DNA from: Methanobacteriota archaeon | Lineage (GTDB): Archaea; Thermoplasmatota; Thermoplasmata; Thermoplasmatales; GCA-001856825 | Direction of reading: 5' to 3' | Assembly (NCBI GenBank): GCA_017857235.1 | Contig: JAFMDN010000001.1 | Location: 24,886-88,885 of the forward strand | DNA length: 64,000 bases | Part shown: piece after piece, positions 44,972 to 54,365 of the stretch | Position numbering within the stretch: the first letter of the stretch is position 1 | Layout: each line of letters begins with the position of its first letter | Notes under the pieces: generated by a model | What the model saw: only the letters and a program-made list of their open reading frames with translations | What the model was told of the DNA's origin: nothing | The model's database searches: none | Translations under genes and position numbers: made by a program

Positions 44972-45654
44972 TAACTGAAGTAGAAGACTTTTATGACTTT
45001 GAATCGAAATTCTACGATAATCTTTATTCATCGTTTATAGACGATCTTATTTTCATAAAAAAATATGGATTCGAACCACCCTACTGCGAACTTTTTTCCG
45101 GGACAGGAAGGATCTCAAGATTCTTAGAGAACTCCTGCGGCTTAGAAATTAACAAAAAAATGGTATTAGGAGCTTCAACCAGATACAATGCTGTTATTGG
45201 AGATGCACGTATGATCCCTTTTAAAAAACATTTCAAGACTGTACTGATACCATTGAATTCTTTAAACCTTCTGGATAGAAATAGCAGGATAGAGGTATTG
45301 AGGGAATCAAATAGAATTCTATTAGACAATGGGAAAATTTACTTGGAGATTATGAATGGCTTTCCCTTTGAAATCGGAAATGAATTTCTAGTAAGCGAAT
45401 TCAGTGACCATAGAAATAATGTGTCGGTGTTTATTACTCCGATCTCAGAAGGTGGGAGATTATATTTCAAATATAGATACATAATAAATGGAGAAACAGT
45501 TACCAAAAAGTTAATGATATTCCCAATTAGCAGTAAAGAAATTGAGGAAGAGGCAAAATTGGCCAATCTAAAAATATTACATATATTTGGAGGCTTTAAC
45601 TTTGAGGAGTTTAATGCCAAAAGTGATAGGATGATTATTGTAATGACGAAATAA
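44968..45654 (+). CDS. Class I SAM-dependent methyltransferase
   Basis: 228 aa. Motif I region [15 protein letters not shown] (about residues 34-48), acidic loop EINKKM and [13 protein letters not shown] (motif IV), typical of small-molecule or tRNA methyltransferases. Substrate cannot be inferred. Translationally coupled to the adenosine-kinase-like gene. Confidence 0.75.
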   Translation: MITEVEDFYDFESKFYDNLYSSFIDDLIFIKKYGFEPPYCELFSGTGRISRFLENSCGLEINKKMVLGASTRYNAVIGDARMIPFKKHFKTVLIPLNSLNLLDRNSRIEVLRESNRILLDNGKIYLEIMNGFPFEIGNEFLVSEFSDHRNNVSVFITPISEGGRLYFKYRYIINGETVTKKLMIFPISSKEIEEEAKLANLKILHIFGGFNFEEFNAKSDRMIIVMTK

Positions 45655-45680
45655 AATTATATTAGATTAACCTTTAATGA

Positions 45681-46067
45681 ATGTTGGTATCTCAGGATAA
45701 TAGGGAACTTTTGGTTAAGCAGATTAAGGAAACAAGGGAATTGAACCTTGAAATTCCCATAATTGTTGAGGGAAGGCTAGATGTCGTGGCATTAAGGAAA
45801 ATAGGTTTCAGTGGAGAAATAATCCACCTCCCAAAGAATAAGACCATAATAAATTTCTCTTATTCTTTAACTAAGTATAGGGAAGTAATACTCTTGATGG
45901 ACTGGGATAGAAAAGGTAAAAGGCTTACGTCCATCCTAGAAAAATACCTCATAACAGAAGGGATTCGCGTAAACTTAAAACTCTGGAAATTACTGAACAC
46001 CATCAATTCGGAGACCAGCAATGTGGAAGGATTGCCAGCCTTCATGGAAAAAATAGGTTATTTATAA
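45681..46067 (+). CDS. Small Toprim-domain protein
   Basis: 128 aa consisting of a Toprim domain: catalytic Glu in IIVEGRLDVVALRKIGF (about residues 27-43) and metal site LLMDWDRKGKRL (about 73-84). Belongs to the stand-alone archaeal Toprim (UPF0292) type related to RNase M5 and primases; substrate unknown. Overlaps the 48-aa zinc protein by 10 bp convergently. Confidence 0.8.
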   Translation: MLVSQDNRELLVKQIKETRELNLEIPIIVEGRLDVVALRKIGFSGEIIHLPKNKTIINFSYSLTKYREVILLMDWDRKGKRLTSILEKYLITEGIRVNLKLWKLLNTINSETSNVEGLPAFMEKIGYL

Positions 46068-46204
46068 TATATTCCTTTACCTCTAGCACATCTAATACAT
46101 AACCCCGTTGAAGCATCATAATGTTCTGTGCAAACTGGCCTGCCACAGATTTTGCAGGTGTGTAAAGCTGGGCGTAAACAGATGTAGCATTGAGATACCA
46201 TCAT
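46058..46204 (-). CDS. 48-aa zinc-finger (B-box-like) protein
   Basis: Small gene below ORF cut-offs. Translation contains CYIC (6-9), CKIC (17-20), C25, H28 and CIRC (36-39), a cross-brace spacing able to bind two zinc ions. Two adjacent Met codons start it (46204). The dense cysteine pattern and fit to the gap between two genes support a real gene. Function unknown; nucleic-acid or protein binding is likely. Confidence 0.75.
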   Translation of the reverse strand: MMVSQCYICLRPALHTCKICGRPVCTEHYDASTGLCIRCARGKGIYYK

Positions 46205-46228
46205 AGCTTTTATAGTGGAATACTAGGA

Positions 46229-47371
46229 CTAATATTTTTCCTTCAACTCCCTGAACCTTAAATACAGCAGAATGTCATATATTATCTTGAGGGTTCCACC
46301 ACCAATGAAAGGTATTGGAGAAGCTGCCGCCGATATTAGTGAAGAAGAAATATAGGGGGTAGTTGATTGCGCAATACTCCTTGATGCATTGGAAATACCC
46401 ACTACATAGCTCCTTTCTTCAGGTGGAACTATACTATTAAGATAAGATTGGCGTGTAGGAACATCCATCTGACTTAATGAATATCTCAGAAATAGGAATG
46501 TTAAACTGGCCCATAAATTGGGTATTAATGGAATAAGTATCAAAAATACGTTTGATGGCAGATGTGAATAAACCATTGTTTTTACAAGCCCTAGTCTCTT
46601 GGCTATATAAGGGGTTGCAACAATGCTTGCTCCGATTATTACATCCACTATTGCAAATATTCCCCCAAGAGATGACAGGCTTATACCATACCTTACTTTG
46701 AACCAATAAGCTATTAGACTTTGAAGGACAAACCCACCACCTATGGCGTCTAAGGAAAACAGTAAAGATACATCTCTTGAAATTTTCTTGGTTTCATTTG
46801 ACACCTTCAATTGTTTTTTATTTTCATTTTCTATTGTTCCGAATTTCATTACTGAATACATTACCATTATTACAATGGAAAGTAAAACTGAAAGCTCTAT
46901 CAGATAGTCAATACCCAAAAAGAGCATAGCTGAACCTATGGAAGCAAATGCATAGCCAGAAAGAGTGTAAATTGAGAATAGCCAGTTCCTGTTTTCCTGA
47001 TCCTTTGCAATATATGACAACTGCGGTTGTTCAAATGAAGAAAACAGGGTATTATCACTTGGATTTACACCGAGACCACCTATAATGGCACCAATATTAT
47101 TCAATATTGATGATTTAGGTATGAGCAATAATAAACCTATAGAGAGCATGGAAGTCATGAAAATCAGAAAAATTTTTGCCCTGGATATGTGATATTTAAA
47201 CGTAATCAAAAATGTAATGAGAGAACTTAAAATAATTGATCCCGAAGCTATCAATCCTGCAATTAAAGGGCTATCACCCCTAGAAATTAAAAATAATATA
47301 AGGGATACAGAAAATATCCCGTAAATAAACCCTCTAATGGATTTTGTCGCAAACAATAAGAATTTTCGCAT
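46229..47371 (-). CDS. MFS transporter
   Basis: 380 aa with about 11-12 hydrophobic helices; the end contains RYSLSQMDVPTRQSYLNSIVPPEERS, a loop common in MFS multidrug exporters. The frame is open to 47599, but the extra residues overlap gcvPA; ATG 47371 is about 25 bp after a minus-strand TATAAATATAG (47391-47401), so I use it. Substrate unknown. Confidence 0.82.
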   Translation of the reverse strand: MRKFLLFATKSIRGFIYGIFSVSLILFLISRGDSPLIAGLIASGSIILSSLITFLITFKYHISRAKIFLIFMTSMLSIGLLLLIPKSSILNNIGAIIGGLGVNPSDNTLFSSFEQPQLSYIAKDQENRNWLFSIYTLSGYAFASIGSAMLFLGIDYLIELSVLLSIVIMVMYSVMKFGTIENENKKQLKVSNETKKISRDVSLLFSLDAIGGGFVLQSLIAYWFKVRYGISLSSLGGIFAIVDVIIGASIVATPYIAKRLGLVKTMVYSHLPSNVFLILIPLIPNLWASLTFLFLRYSLSQMDVPTRQSYLNSIVPPEERSYVVGISNASRSIAQSTTPYISSSLISAAASPIPFIGGGTLKIIYDILLYLRFRELKEKY

Positions 47372-47390
47372 GCTAAATCTCTCATAAATG

Positions 47391-47405
47391 CTATATTTAT
47401 AATAA
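47391..47405. promoter_or_regulatory. Overlapping divergent TATA boxes for MFS gene and gcvPA
   Basis: CTATATTTATAATAA holds a minus-strand box (47391-47401) about 25 bp before the MFS ATG and a plus-strand TTTATAATAA (47396-47405) about 27 bp before the gcvPA ATG. The boxes share bases, so TBP can serve only one direction at a time. Both mRNAs would be leaderless. Confidence 0.55.
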
Positions 47406-47426
47406 TAATTTCCTGGCTGATCATAA

Positions 47427-48755
47427 ATGGATAACATTAATGATATTTTGAAAGAGATGGGATTGAATAGCATTGATGACCTATTCTCCGATATTCCTTC
47501 TGATTTGAGAATAAGCTCCATGGGATTAGATTCGGGCCTTTCTGAAGATGAGATAAGAAGAAAGGCAATGGAGTATGCATCTATGAACAAAACAATCACA
47601 CAATACCATTCTTTCCTTGGTTTTGGATGCTACAACCATTATGTCCCAGCCATAATTTCTGCCATTATTTCAAGGGGTGAATTCCTGACAGCATACACAC
47701 CCTATCAGGCAGAAATATCACAGGGGATAATGCAAGCATTATGGGAATATCAAAGCTTAATGGCCGAACTTCTTGAAATGGATGCCGTGAATTCATCTAA
47801 TTATGATGTTTCTACCGCCTTAGGCGAAGCAATAAGAATGGCTGTAAACATTACTGACAAGGATGAAGTCCTCATACCTAAATTCACTCACCCGTTTAAG
47901 AAGAGTGTGGCTAGGGTATATGCAAGAGGTTCCAATATAAAATTGGTTGAATATCCATTTGACGAGTCAGGCAGGATAGATTTGGAATTCTTAAAAAATA
48001 ATATAAATGAAAAAACAGCTGCAGTGTATGTAGAATATCCCAACATGTTCGGTATAATAGATGAAAACGTGGCAGCAGTCAAAGAAATAATAGGTGATCA
48101 AAGAATCATGATTGCAGGTGTAAACCCCATATCTTTGGGCGTTCTCACACCACCGGGACAATTGGGGGCAGATATTGCCATAGGAGATGGTCAAGTCTTT
48201 GGCCTAGGTCTTAATTTTGGTGGTCCCATGCTTGGAATTTTTGGCACCAAAATAGAATACATTAGGAAGATGCCTGGAAAAATAATGGGTGTAACTAGGG
48301 ATTCAAATGGCAAACTTGCTTTTGCAATGATTCTTCAGACAAGGGAACAACACATTAGGAGGGAAAGAGCAGTAACCAACATGACAAGCAATATGGGTCT
48401 GATGGCAGTAGCAAGTGCCATATACGTTTCACTTTTAGGTGAAAGTGGCTTAAGAAAGCTTGGAGAAATAAATATGGGTTTAACCAACAATTTAATTGAG
48501 AGGATCAGAGACACCGGAATTGATTTGCCTTTCCAAGGTTCACCTGTATTTAATGAATTCTATATCAAATTGAAAGTTTCTAAGACTTATCTCAATTTGG
48601 CTGCCAGGAAATCTAAGGTAATACCAGGTGCCATATTGGGACAAGAATTTGGATTTGACACAAGAAAAGAAGTGAATATAATCACAAATGTTACTGAGAG
48701 GAATACTAAGGAAGATTTTGATGCTTATATTGATTTTTTAATGAAGGTGATATAA
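47427..48755 (+). CDS. gcvPA: Glycine dehydrogenase (decarboxylating) subunit 1
   Basis: 442 aa. FLGFGCYNHYVPAII, FLTAYTPYQAEISQGIMQALWEYQ and GLNFGGPMLGIFG are GcvP N-terminal-half signatures. Forms the alpha2-beta2 P-protein with the next gene to decarboxylate glycine and load GcvH lipoyl arm. Leaderless start (see the TATA at 47396). gcvT and gcvH are not nearby. Confidence 0.93.
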   Translation: MDNINDILKEMGLNSIDDLFSDIPSDLRISSMGLDSGLSEDEIRRKAMEYASMNKTITQYHSFLGFGCYNHYVPAIISAIISRGEFLTAYTPYQAEISQGIMQALWEYQSLMAELLEMDAVNSSNYDVSTALGEAIRMAVNITDKDEVLIPKFTHPFKKSVARVYARGSNIKLVEYPFDESGRIDLEFLKNNINEKTAAVYVEYPNMFGIIDENVAAVKEIIGDQRIMIAGVNPISLGVLTPPGQLGADIAIGDGQVFGLGLNFGGPMLGIFGTKIEYIRKMPGKIMGVTRDSNGKLAFAMILQTREQHIRRERAVTNMTSNMGLMAVASAIYVSLLGESGLRKLGEINMGLTNNLIERIRDTGIDLPFQGSPVFNEFYIKLKVSKTYLNLAARKSKVIPGAILGQEFGFDTRKEVNIITNVTERNTKEDFDAYIDFLMKVI

Positions 48756-50222
48756 ATGTATCATCAGGCAGTATATGATGAACCATTAATATTTGAAATT
48801 GCGGGAAGAAGGACTGTAAGGCTTCCTCATGAAAAGGAGAATTTTAAGATAAATATACCTGAAAAAATGCGGAGAAAGTCCCTTAACATCGGAGACAGAG
48901 AAGAGTTTGAGGTAGTAAGGCATTTCACCAGATTATCACAGATGAACTTCGGTGTGGATCTCGGCTTCTACCCATTGGGATCCTGTACAATGAAATATAA
49001 TCCCAGAATTAATGAGGAAATAGCATCCTATTCCGGCTTCAGGGAAATACATCCTCTGCAGGATGAAGATGATGTCCAGGGCGCCTTGAAGTTGATGTAT
49101 GAACTCGGAGAAGATCTTAAAAAAATAACCGGCATGGATGCCATTACACTTCAACCTCTGGCAGGTTCTCAGGGTGAATTCACCGGATTGTCTATTGTAA
49201 GGGCATACTTCGAAAATAGAGGAGAACTGGATCAGAGAAAAGAAGTGGTTGTTCCAGACTCAGCTCATGGTTCAAATCCTGCCTCGGCAAACATGGCAGG
49301 TTTTAAGGCAATCGAAATTAAATCCAATAAAGATGGGAAGGTAGACTTTGAGGAATTCAAAAAATATATAACAAAGAATACAGCTGCATTCATGATAACC
49401 AATCCAAATACCCTTGGCATATTTGAAGACAATATCAAGCAGATGGCTGATTATGCTCATGAAATGGGTGCACTGGTTTATTACGATGGAGCCAACTTAA
49501 ATGGAATTATGGGCAAAACATCACCAGGGAAAATGGGATTTGATATCGTTCACTTAAATCTTCATAAAACATTCTCTACTCCCCATGGGGGTGGAGGGCC
49601 TGGAGCAGGGCCTGTAGCCGTAAAAGAATACCTAAAAGATTTTCTTCCAGTTCCAATCCTAACATATGAAGGAGGAAAGTATCATCTAGATTACAACGTT
49701 CCAAAGACGATTGGAAAGGTGGCCAATTTCTATGGCAATTTTAGCATTTTAGTAAGAGCCTGGGCTTATATAAAATTGCATGGAGAGGAAGGACTGAAGG
49801 AAGCATGTGAGAGAGCGGTGTTGAATTCAAACTATATGAGCTTTAAAATCTCTAAGTTAATGCCGGTTCCAGGATTTAAGATAAAGAAACATGAATTTGT
49901 GGCATCATCACACGATGAAGACGGTAGATTGCCCAAGGCATCCGATATAGCTAAACACTTAATCGACAACGGAGTTCATGCACCAACAATATACTTCCCC
50001 CTGATAGTTCCAGAAGCACTCATGATTGAACCCACTGAAAGCGCAACCAAAGAAGAAATGGATAGATTCATAAAGATACTGGAAGATGCTATTAATACAC
50101 CTAAAGAGCAGCTGGAAAAGGAACCCACTAATTTAAAAGTCGGGAGGATTGATGATGTTGATGCTTCGAGAAATCCAAGGCCCACATACAGGGTGCTGTT
50201 GAAGACAAACAGCAAAAATTAA
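48756..50222 (+). CDS. gcvPB: Glycine dehydrogenase (decarboxylating) subunit 2
   Basis: 488 aa. PLP lysine in HLNLHKTFSTPHGGGGPGAGP (about residue 268-275), FGVDLGFYPLGSCTMKYNP, PDSAHGSNPASA. Second half of the split P-protein; its ATG directly follows gcvPA's stop (TAAATG). tRNA-Leu begins 26 bp downstream. Confidence 0.94.
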   Translation: MYHQAVYDEPLIFEIAGRRTVRLPHEKENFKINIPEKMRRKSLNIGDREEFEVVRHFTRLSQMNFGVDLGFYPLGSCTMKYNPRINEEIASYSGFREIHPLQDEDDVQGALKLMYELGEDLKKITGMDAITLQPLAGSQGEFTGLSIVRAYFENRGELDQRKEVVVPDSAHGSNPASANMAGFKAIEIKSNKDGKVDFEEFKKYITKNTAAFMITNPNTLGIFEDNIKQMADYAHEMGALVYYDGANLNGIMGKTSPGKMGFDIVHLNLHKTFSTPHGGGGPGAGPVAVKEYLKDFLPVPILTYEGGKYHLDYNVPKTIGKVANFYGNFSILVRAWAYIKLHGEEGLKEACERAVLNSNYMSFKISKLMPVPGFKIKKHEFVASSHDEDGRLPKASDIAKHLIDNGVHAPTIYFPLIVPEALMIEPTESATKEEMDRFIKILEDAINTPKEQLEKEPTNLKVGRIDDVDASRNPRPTYRVLLKTNSKN

Positions 50223-50247
50223 ACCATCAAATCGATTACGGGTGGAA

Positions 50248-50332
50248 GCGGAGGTTGCCGAGCCTGGCCAAAGGCGGCAGACTCAAGATCTGCTCCCACA
50301 GGGGTTCGCCGGTTCAAATCCGGCCCTCCGCA
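50248..50332 (+). tRNA. tRNA-Leu (CAA)
   Basis: 85 nt. Acceptor GCGGAGG pairs with CCTCCGC (50325-50331); class II long variable arm (TCCCACAGGGGTTCG) marks Leu; anticodon CAA at 50284-50286 in stem GCAGA/TCTGC; T-loop GGTTCAAATCC. No encoded CCA and no intron. Confidence 0.95.
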
Positions 50333-51077
50333 TTTCATTACATATTAAATATTGAGTTCTCTTAGTCCAGAATGAAATAATATATCCGTTTAAAAAAGTT
50401 AATTGGAGAATTGTGGATATTGGAATGCGTTTCGTTCATTACCTTTTATTAATTACGTGACTTTTTTAAATTTAATATTCTAAGTTTGATAGAAATACAA
50501 TAATGTATACCGATATATTTCTAATATTGTCTTAAATTCTATTTAAATTTAATAATATCTTTTTATGTACATCATATTCAATTTATCCTAAGATCTCATC
50601 TCAATATCCTTAAATTTACATAGAATTGGGGGCACTATCCTATAATTAGTGGCAAAATTTTTGTGGAAATTTTTGGGATGCCCAATTTCAAAGTTCCTCA
50701 TTATATTATATCTTTGTATACATTTAATCTAAGGACTGAACTTACGCTGAATTTATAATTTTGTTCAATGATTCTTAAGTACGTAATTTTCTTGCTGATT
50801 CTTAACCTGGCTATGAATCTATTATATTTATTCTTCTACTAATACCTCTGTTTGATCTTTCTACCATATTCTTCAATCTTACAATCTTCCCTATGCGTTA
50901 AGCAAATTTGTAAAAGGTTAAGAGAAGATACAATCTTGTTTTCATGTTATTGATGCTTCGTTGCCTGTGATTTTTGCTAATGCGATATATTTAACTTCAT
51001 ACACAAAATTTAAAGACAGTGTTTCATTTATCGCCATATTTGAATTAAGTTAAAATACGTTTATAAAATAATTCAAA
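50333..51077. other. 745-bp AT-rich intergenic stretch, possible IS remnant
   Basis: No gene of credible length on either strand. At 50628-50690 there is GGGGGCACTATCCTATAATT followed by A/T-rich repeats and GGGATGCCC, reminiscent of IS terminal repeats (IS256/Mutator type), but no partner end or intact transposase is visible. The right edge carries the promoter of the class V aminotransferase (TTATAAAATAAT, 51060-51071). Confidence 0.3.
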
Positions 51078-52346
51078 ATGAACTCAAATAATGAAAGCAT
51101 AGTTTCACGAATTCGTCAACATTTTCCTAATATAGATCATGACATTTCAGGTAAAGAAAGAATATTCCTGGACAACGGAGCAGGAAGTTTAGTTTTGAAA
51201 GAGGCTGCTAACGCTGAAAATTTTGCCAGAATTAATGCCAGTGCCAATGTTGATGGACAATACTATGAATCTGAATTAAATGAAGAAATATTAAAGAAAG
51301 GAAGAGAGGCTTTGGCAGTTCTTTTCAATTCTAAAAGTCCCGATAATATATTTCAGGGAGAGTCAGCATCCAGTCTATCATTTTTGATAGCGATTGCGCT
51401 AAGAAATTATATAGGCAAGGAAGGTAATGTAATATCAACATACAATGAACATTATTCCTCGGTGGGACCTTACATATTCCTGAAGAAAAATGGATTTATT
51501 AGGGATGTAAAATTAACTAAGATTAATCCCGAAACCACAGAAATAGATCTAGAGCATATGAAAGAGCTCATGGATAAAAATACTAAACTCATTGTAGCTA
51601 CTGCAGAAAGCAATCTAACTGGCACTAAATCAACAATAACCCAATTAAGAAAGCTGGCTGATGAGAATGATGGTCTTTTAATAATTGATGGAGTCCATTA
51701 TGCTCCTCAGGATTTGATAGATGTGACATCTCCGAATGTTGATGCTTTTATTATATCCATGTATAAATTATTTGGACCTCGAGGTTCCTTCGCATATTTA
51801 TCTGACAATCTTCTGAGGCAATCTGAGCCATACAATGTAGATCCATTCACAAATAGATTCAAGGGTTCCTTCATGGAGCTTGGCACCAGAGACCAGGCGA
51901 TTTTTAATTCATCTTTCGAGGTAGTTAAATTTCTTTCTAATCTAATCGAAGATAAGGGAATTATTTCAAGGTCCGGCATTGAAGAAGCTTTTGCATGGAA
52001 TAAGTCATACCTTACAAATTTGAATAAATTTATTTTAGAAGGTGATGGATATACTCCGGGTTTAAATAATATAAAAAATGTAAGAATATTAGGGATTAAG
52101 GAAACAAAGGATCTTGATAGAAGAGGAAGCACTTTTTCATTCAATTTCGAAAACATTGACGATGCAAAAGCTGAAAAAATTTATTGGGAAAAATTTGGTA
52201 TCACTGTAGTTGGGGGAAATCATTTCAACTTGGCACATGATTACCTTTCTAGAAAATCTGTTCTAAGGGTTACCTTCTTGATGTACAATACAATCGAGGA
52301 GGCAAGAAAATTCCTTAAAGCAACTGAATACATTGCTTCTATTTAA
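51078..52346 (+). CDS. Class V aminotransferase (cysteine-desulfurase-like, no cysteine)
   Basis: 422 aa PLP enzyme. IFLDNGAGSLV at the N-terminus, STYNEHYSS, LLIIDGVHYAPQD and PLP lysine in ISMYKLFGPRG (about residue 227). It resembles SufS/isopenicillin-N-epimerase proteins, but the whole translation has no cysteine, so the persulfide-forming residue of cysteine desulfurases is missing. A lyase, epimerase or other beta-elimination role is more likely. No suf genes flank it. Confidence 0.75.
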   Translation: MNSNNESIVSRIRQHFPNIDHDISGKERIFLDNGAGSLVLKEAANAENFARINASANVDGQYYESELNEEILKKGREALAVLFNSKSPDNIFQGESASSLSFLIAIALRNYIGKEGNVISTYNEHYSSVGPYIFLKKNGFIRDVKLTKINPETTEIDLEHMKELMDKNTKLIVATAESNLTGTKSTITQLRKLADENDGLLIIDGVHYAPQDLIDVTSPNVDAFIISMYKLFGPRGSFAYLSDNLLRQSEPYNVDPFTNRFKGSFMELGTRDQAIFNSSFEVVKFLSNLIEDKGIISRSGIEEAFAWNKSYLTNLNKFILEGDGYTPGLNNIKNVRILGIKETKDLDRRGSTFSFNFENIDDAKAEKIYWEKFGITVVGGNHFNLAHDYLSRKSVLRVTFLMYNTIEEARKFLKATEYIASI

Positions 52347-52388
52347 AATGAAAATTAATCTTGAATTTTATTTTTAATCTTTTTATTG

Positions 52389-53744
52389 TTATACACAACA
52401 GCTCATCTTATTAACGTCGCCATAATAGGATAAAGCTGCTAATCTTAAAACCTCTGAAAAACTTGGGAATATTTGATTGCTGTCTATTAGGTCATTAATA
52501 GTTGCACCAGCATTCATCAAGATCGCAGATTCATTGATGATCTCTTCCGATCTTTCTGAAATTACCTGAATGCCCAAGATCTTTAAGTTTCTTAAATCAA
52601 CATTCAATTTTACCAATCCAATTTCCTCATTTTCTATGTATCCCCTAGCCAATGAATCAATTGGAACCTTTAGGCTTTTTACATACATGTTGCCTATAAG
52701 CTCGCTTGATGTTTTACCTACCTTAGCAATACCTGGAGAAATAAATATGTTCTCAGGAACTGCATCATAGTTGATTTTCTTTTTTTCTTCCGTAAATGCA
52801 TTGGAGACTGCTATCGATCCTTGCCGACCTGCTAAAGGTTCTAGCATTTTTATACCTATTACGTCTCCCGCAGCAAACACACTTGGATTCGTGGTTCTAA
52901 GCTCTTCATCTGTTTTGATCCCACCTCGTTCGTTTAATTCAATTTGTGCATTTTCCAGTCCAATTTCAACATTAGGCTTTCTTCCAGTTGCCATTAAAAG
53001 CCTTTCTGATTCTATAATCCCAAAGTTCCCACTAACAATTAATTTATCATTTTTCTTTTGAACTTTAATATTTTTAGAGTTTAAAAAAACCTTGACACCG
53101 TATGATTCTATTATCTTTCTCGCCATGACTGAAAATTCCGGATCATATTCCGGTATTAATCTAGGACTCCTCTGAATTATCGAAACTTCTGCCCCCAAAC
53201 CAGAATATATGTCTGAAAATTCCAATGCTAATGCCCTGCCTCCAATTATAGTCAAAGATTCCACTTTTTTATCGGGGCTCAGAGCCCTATCACTTGTCCA
53301 GAAATCTATCTTTTCTAGACCTTCAATTTCAGGGATGTTCGGTCTAGAACCAGTTGCGATTATACACCTCTCAAACTCATAAATGTCATTTCCTACCTTT
53401 ACTGATTTTCTATCCTTAAATTTAGCCTCGCCCTGAACCAATTTAACATCATATGAGTTCAATATATCTTCATACTTTTTTTTCCTTAATGTTCCTACCA
53501 CTTCATCTTTTTCACTGAAAGCGGCCATAAAATCTGGGAATTGATTTGAATTTATCCTTTTTCTTAGTTCTCTATAAAAATGTGATATTGAGAGCAATTT
53601 TTTCGAAGGAATACAACCAACATTAACACATGTTCCACCTAAGGAGCCTTTTCCTATCAATATTGGCTTAATTCCTAGTTCATTAGCCTTTATCATAGCA
53701 GCAAAACCTGCTGCTCCGTATCCTATTATAACAAGCTTTTCCAT
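52389..53744 (-). CDS. merA: Mercuric reductase
   Basis: 451 aa flavoprotein. FAD motif GYGAAGFAA (8-16), redox pair GGTCVNVGCIPSKKLL (Cys near 39 and 44), NAD motif IIGGRALALEFSDIYSGLG and C-terminal vicinal cysteines MSCCV, the MerA hallmark for Hg(II) delivery. No N-terminal MerT/NmerA domain. Reduces Hg(II) to Hg(0). Directly downstream of merH and opposite merR; a general dihydrolipoamide dehydrogenase is less likely because of the CC tail. Confidence 0.88.
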   Translation of the reverse strand: MEKLVIIGYGAAGFAAMIKANELGIKPILIGKGSLGGTCVNVGCIPSKKLLSISHFYRELRKRINSNQFPDFMAAFSEKDEVVGTLRKKKYEDILNSYDVKLVQGEAKFKDRKSVKVGNDIYEFERCIIATGSRPNIPEIEGLEKIDFWTSDRALSPDKKVESLTIIGGRALALEFSDIYSGLGAEVSIIQRSPRLIPEYDPEFSVMARKIIESYGVKVFLNSKNIKVQKKNDKLIVSGNFGIIESERLLMATGRKPNVEIGLENAQIELNERGGIKTDEELRTTNPSVFAAGDVIGIKMLEPLAGRQGSIAVSNAFTEEKKKINYDAVPENIFISPGIAKVGKTSSELIGNMYVKSLKVPIDSLARGYIENEEIGLVKLNVDLRNLKILGIQVISERSEEIINESAILMNAGATINDLIDSNQIFPSFSEVLRLAALSYYGDVNKMSCCV

Positions 53745-53750
53745 TTTCTA

Positions 53751-53933
53751 TCAGCAACTGCATGCGTGGTTATTACCTGAACCTATGAATTCATTAGCAC
53801 AGTGATCACAGCAGAAGTAATGTGCTTTGCCTTCTATTTTAACTTCATATGATTCTTCCAGCGTTATCTCTTTACCGCAGTATTCACATTTTAAATTTGA
53901 TACTTCTTCATTCTTTTTAATTATGAAATTCAT
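53751..53933 (-). CDS. merH: TRASH-domain metallochaperone (MerH-like)
   Basis: 60 aa from ATG 53933; the frame extends to 53981, but a minus-strand TTTTAAATA (53954-53962) about 25 bp before ATG 53933 argues for a leaderless start there. Cysteines CEYCGKE and HYFCCDHCANEF form a TRASH metal-binding motif, with a C-terminal HACSC. In Sulfolobus solfataricus merH precedes merA and its product traffics mercury; the arrangement here is the same. Confidence 0.85.
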   Translation of the reverse strand: MNFIIKKNEEVSNLKCEYCGKEITLEESYEVKIEGKAHYFCCDHCANEFIGSGNNHACSC

Positions 53934-53971
53934 AAAATGCCATTTGTTGGGTTTATTTAAAATTATTGTTA

Positions 53972-53991
53972 ATATGAACAATAGTTCATAT
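53972..53991. promoter_or_regulatory. merR/merHA operator palindrome
   Basis: ATATGAAC (53972-53979) and its exact reverse complement GTTCATAT (53984-53991) flank AATA between the divergent merH and merR genes. The right arm touches the merR TATA box TATATTTATA (53989-53998), and merH's TATA lies at 53954-53962, so one bound dimer could control both. Operator function is inference. Confidence 0.65.
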
Positions 53992-54021
53992 ATTTATACG
54001 TTAAATAAATTACATATATAA

Positions 54022-54354
54022 ATGAATCAAATAGAAGATCTAGGACTAATAGAAATAAGCAGGCTCTTCCAAGCCCTATCTGAACCAACAAGGCTACAGA
54101 TAACTGCACTATTGATTAACCAAGGTTCCATGAGTGTATCAATGATTTCTAAAGAATTAAAAAAGTCGCAATCTTTAATATCACATCATTTGAGCTGCCT
54201 CAGAAATTGTGGGGTAGTAAAATATAATAAAAAAGAACAAAATGTCTATTATGAAATAGCATCGGATAAAATCAGAGTTATTATATCAAGTGCTATAAAA
54301 CATGTCAGAGAATATGGTTCGAGTATTCTTTCCTGTGATATTATTAACGATTGA
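54022..54354 (+). CDS. merR: ArsR-family repressor, probable MerR of the archaeal mer locus
   Basis: 110 aa winged helix: LFQALSEPTRLQITALL (15-31) and recognition helix KKSQSLISHHLSCLRNCGVV. Cysteines in SCLRNC and near the C-terminus (SC) could sense Hg(II); the classical ELCVCDL metal site is absent. In S. solfataricus the mer repressor is also ArsR-like. ATG 54022 is about 28 bp after its TATA, leaderless. Divergent from merHA. Confidence 0.8.
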   Translation: MNQIEDLGLIEISRLFQALSEPTRLQITALLINQGSMSVSMISKELKKSQSLISHHLSCLRNCGVVKYNKKEQNVYYEIASDKIRVIISSAIKHVREYGSSILSCDIIND

Positions 54355-54365
54355 TAATAAATAAA

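Noticed and set aside
47372-47599. N-terminal extension of the MFS gene (76 more codons).
   Set aside because: It overlaps the start of gcvPA and is soluble in character, and the TATA position supports ATG 47371.
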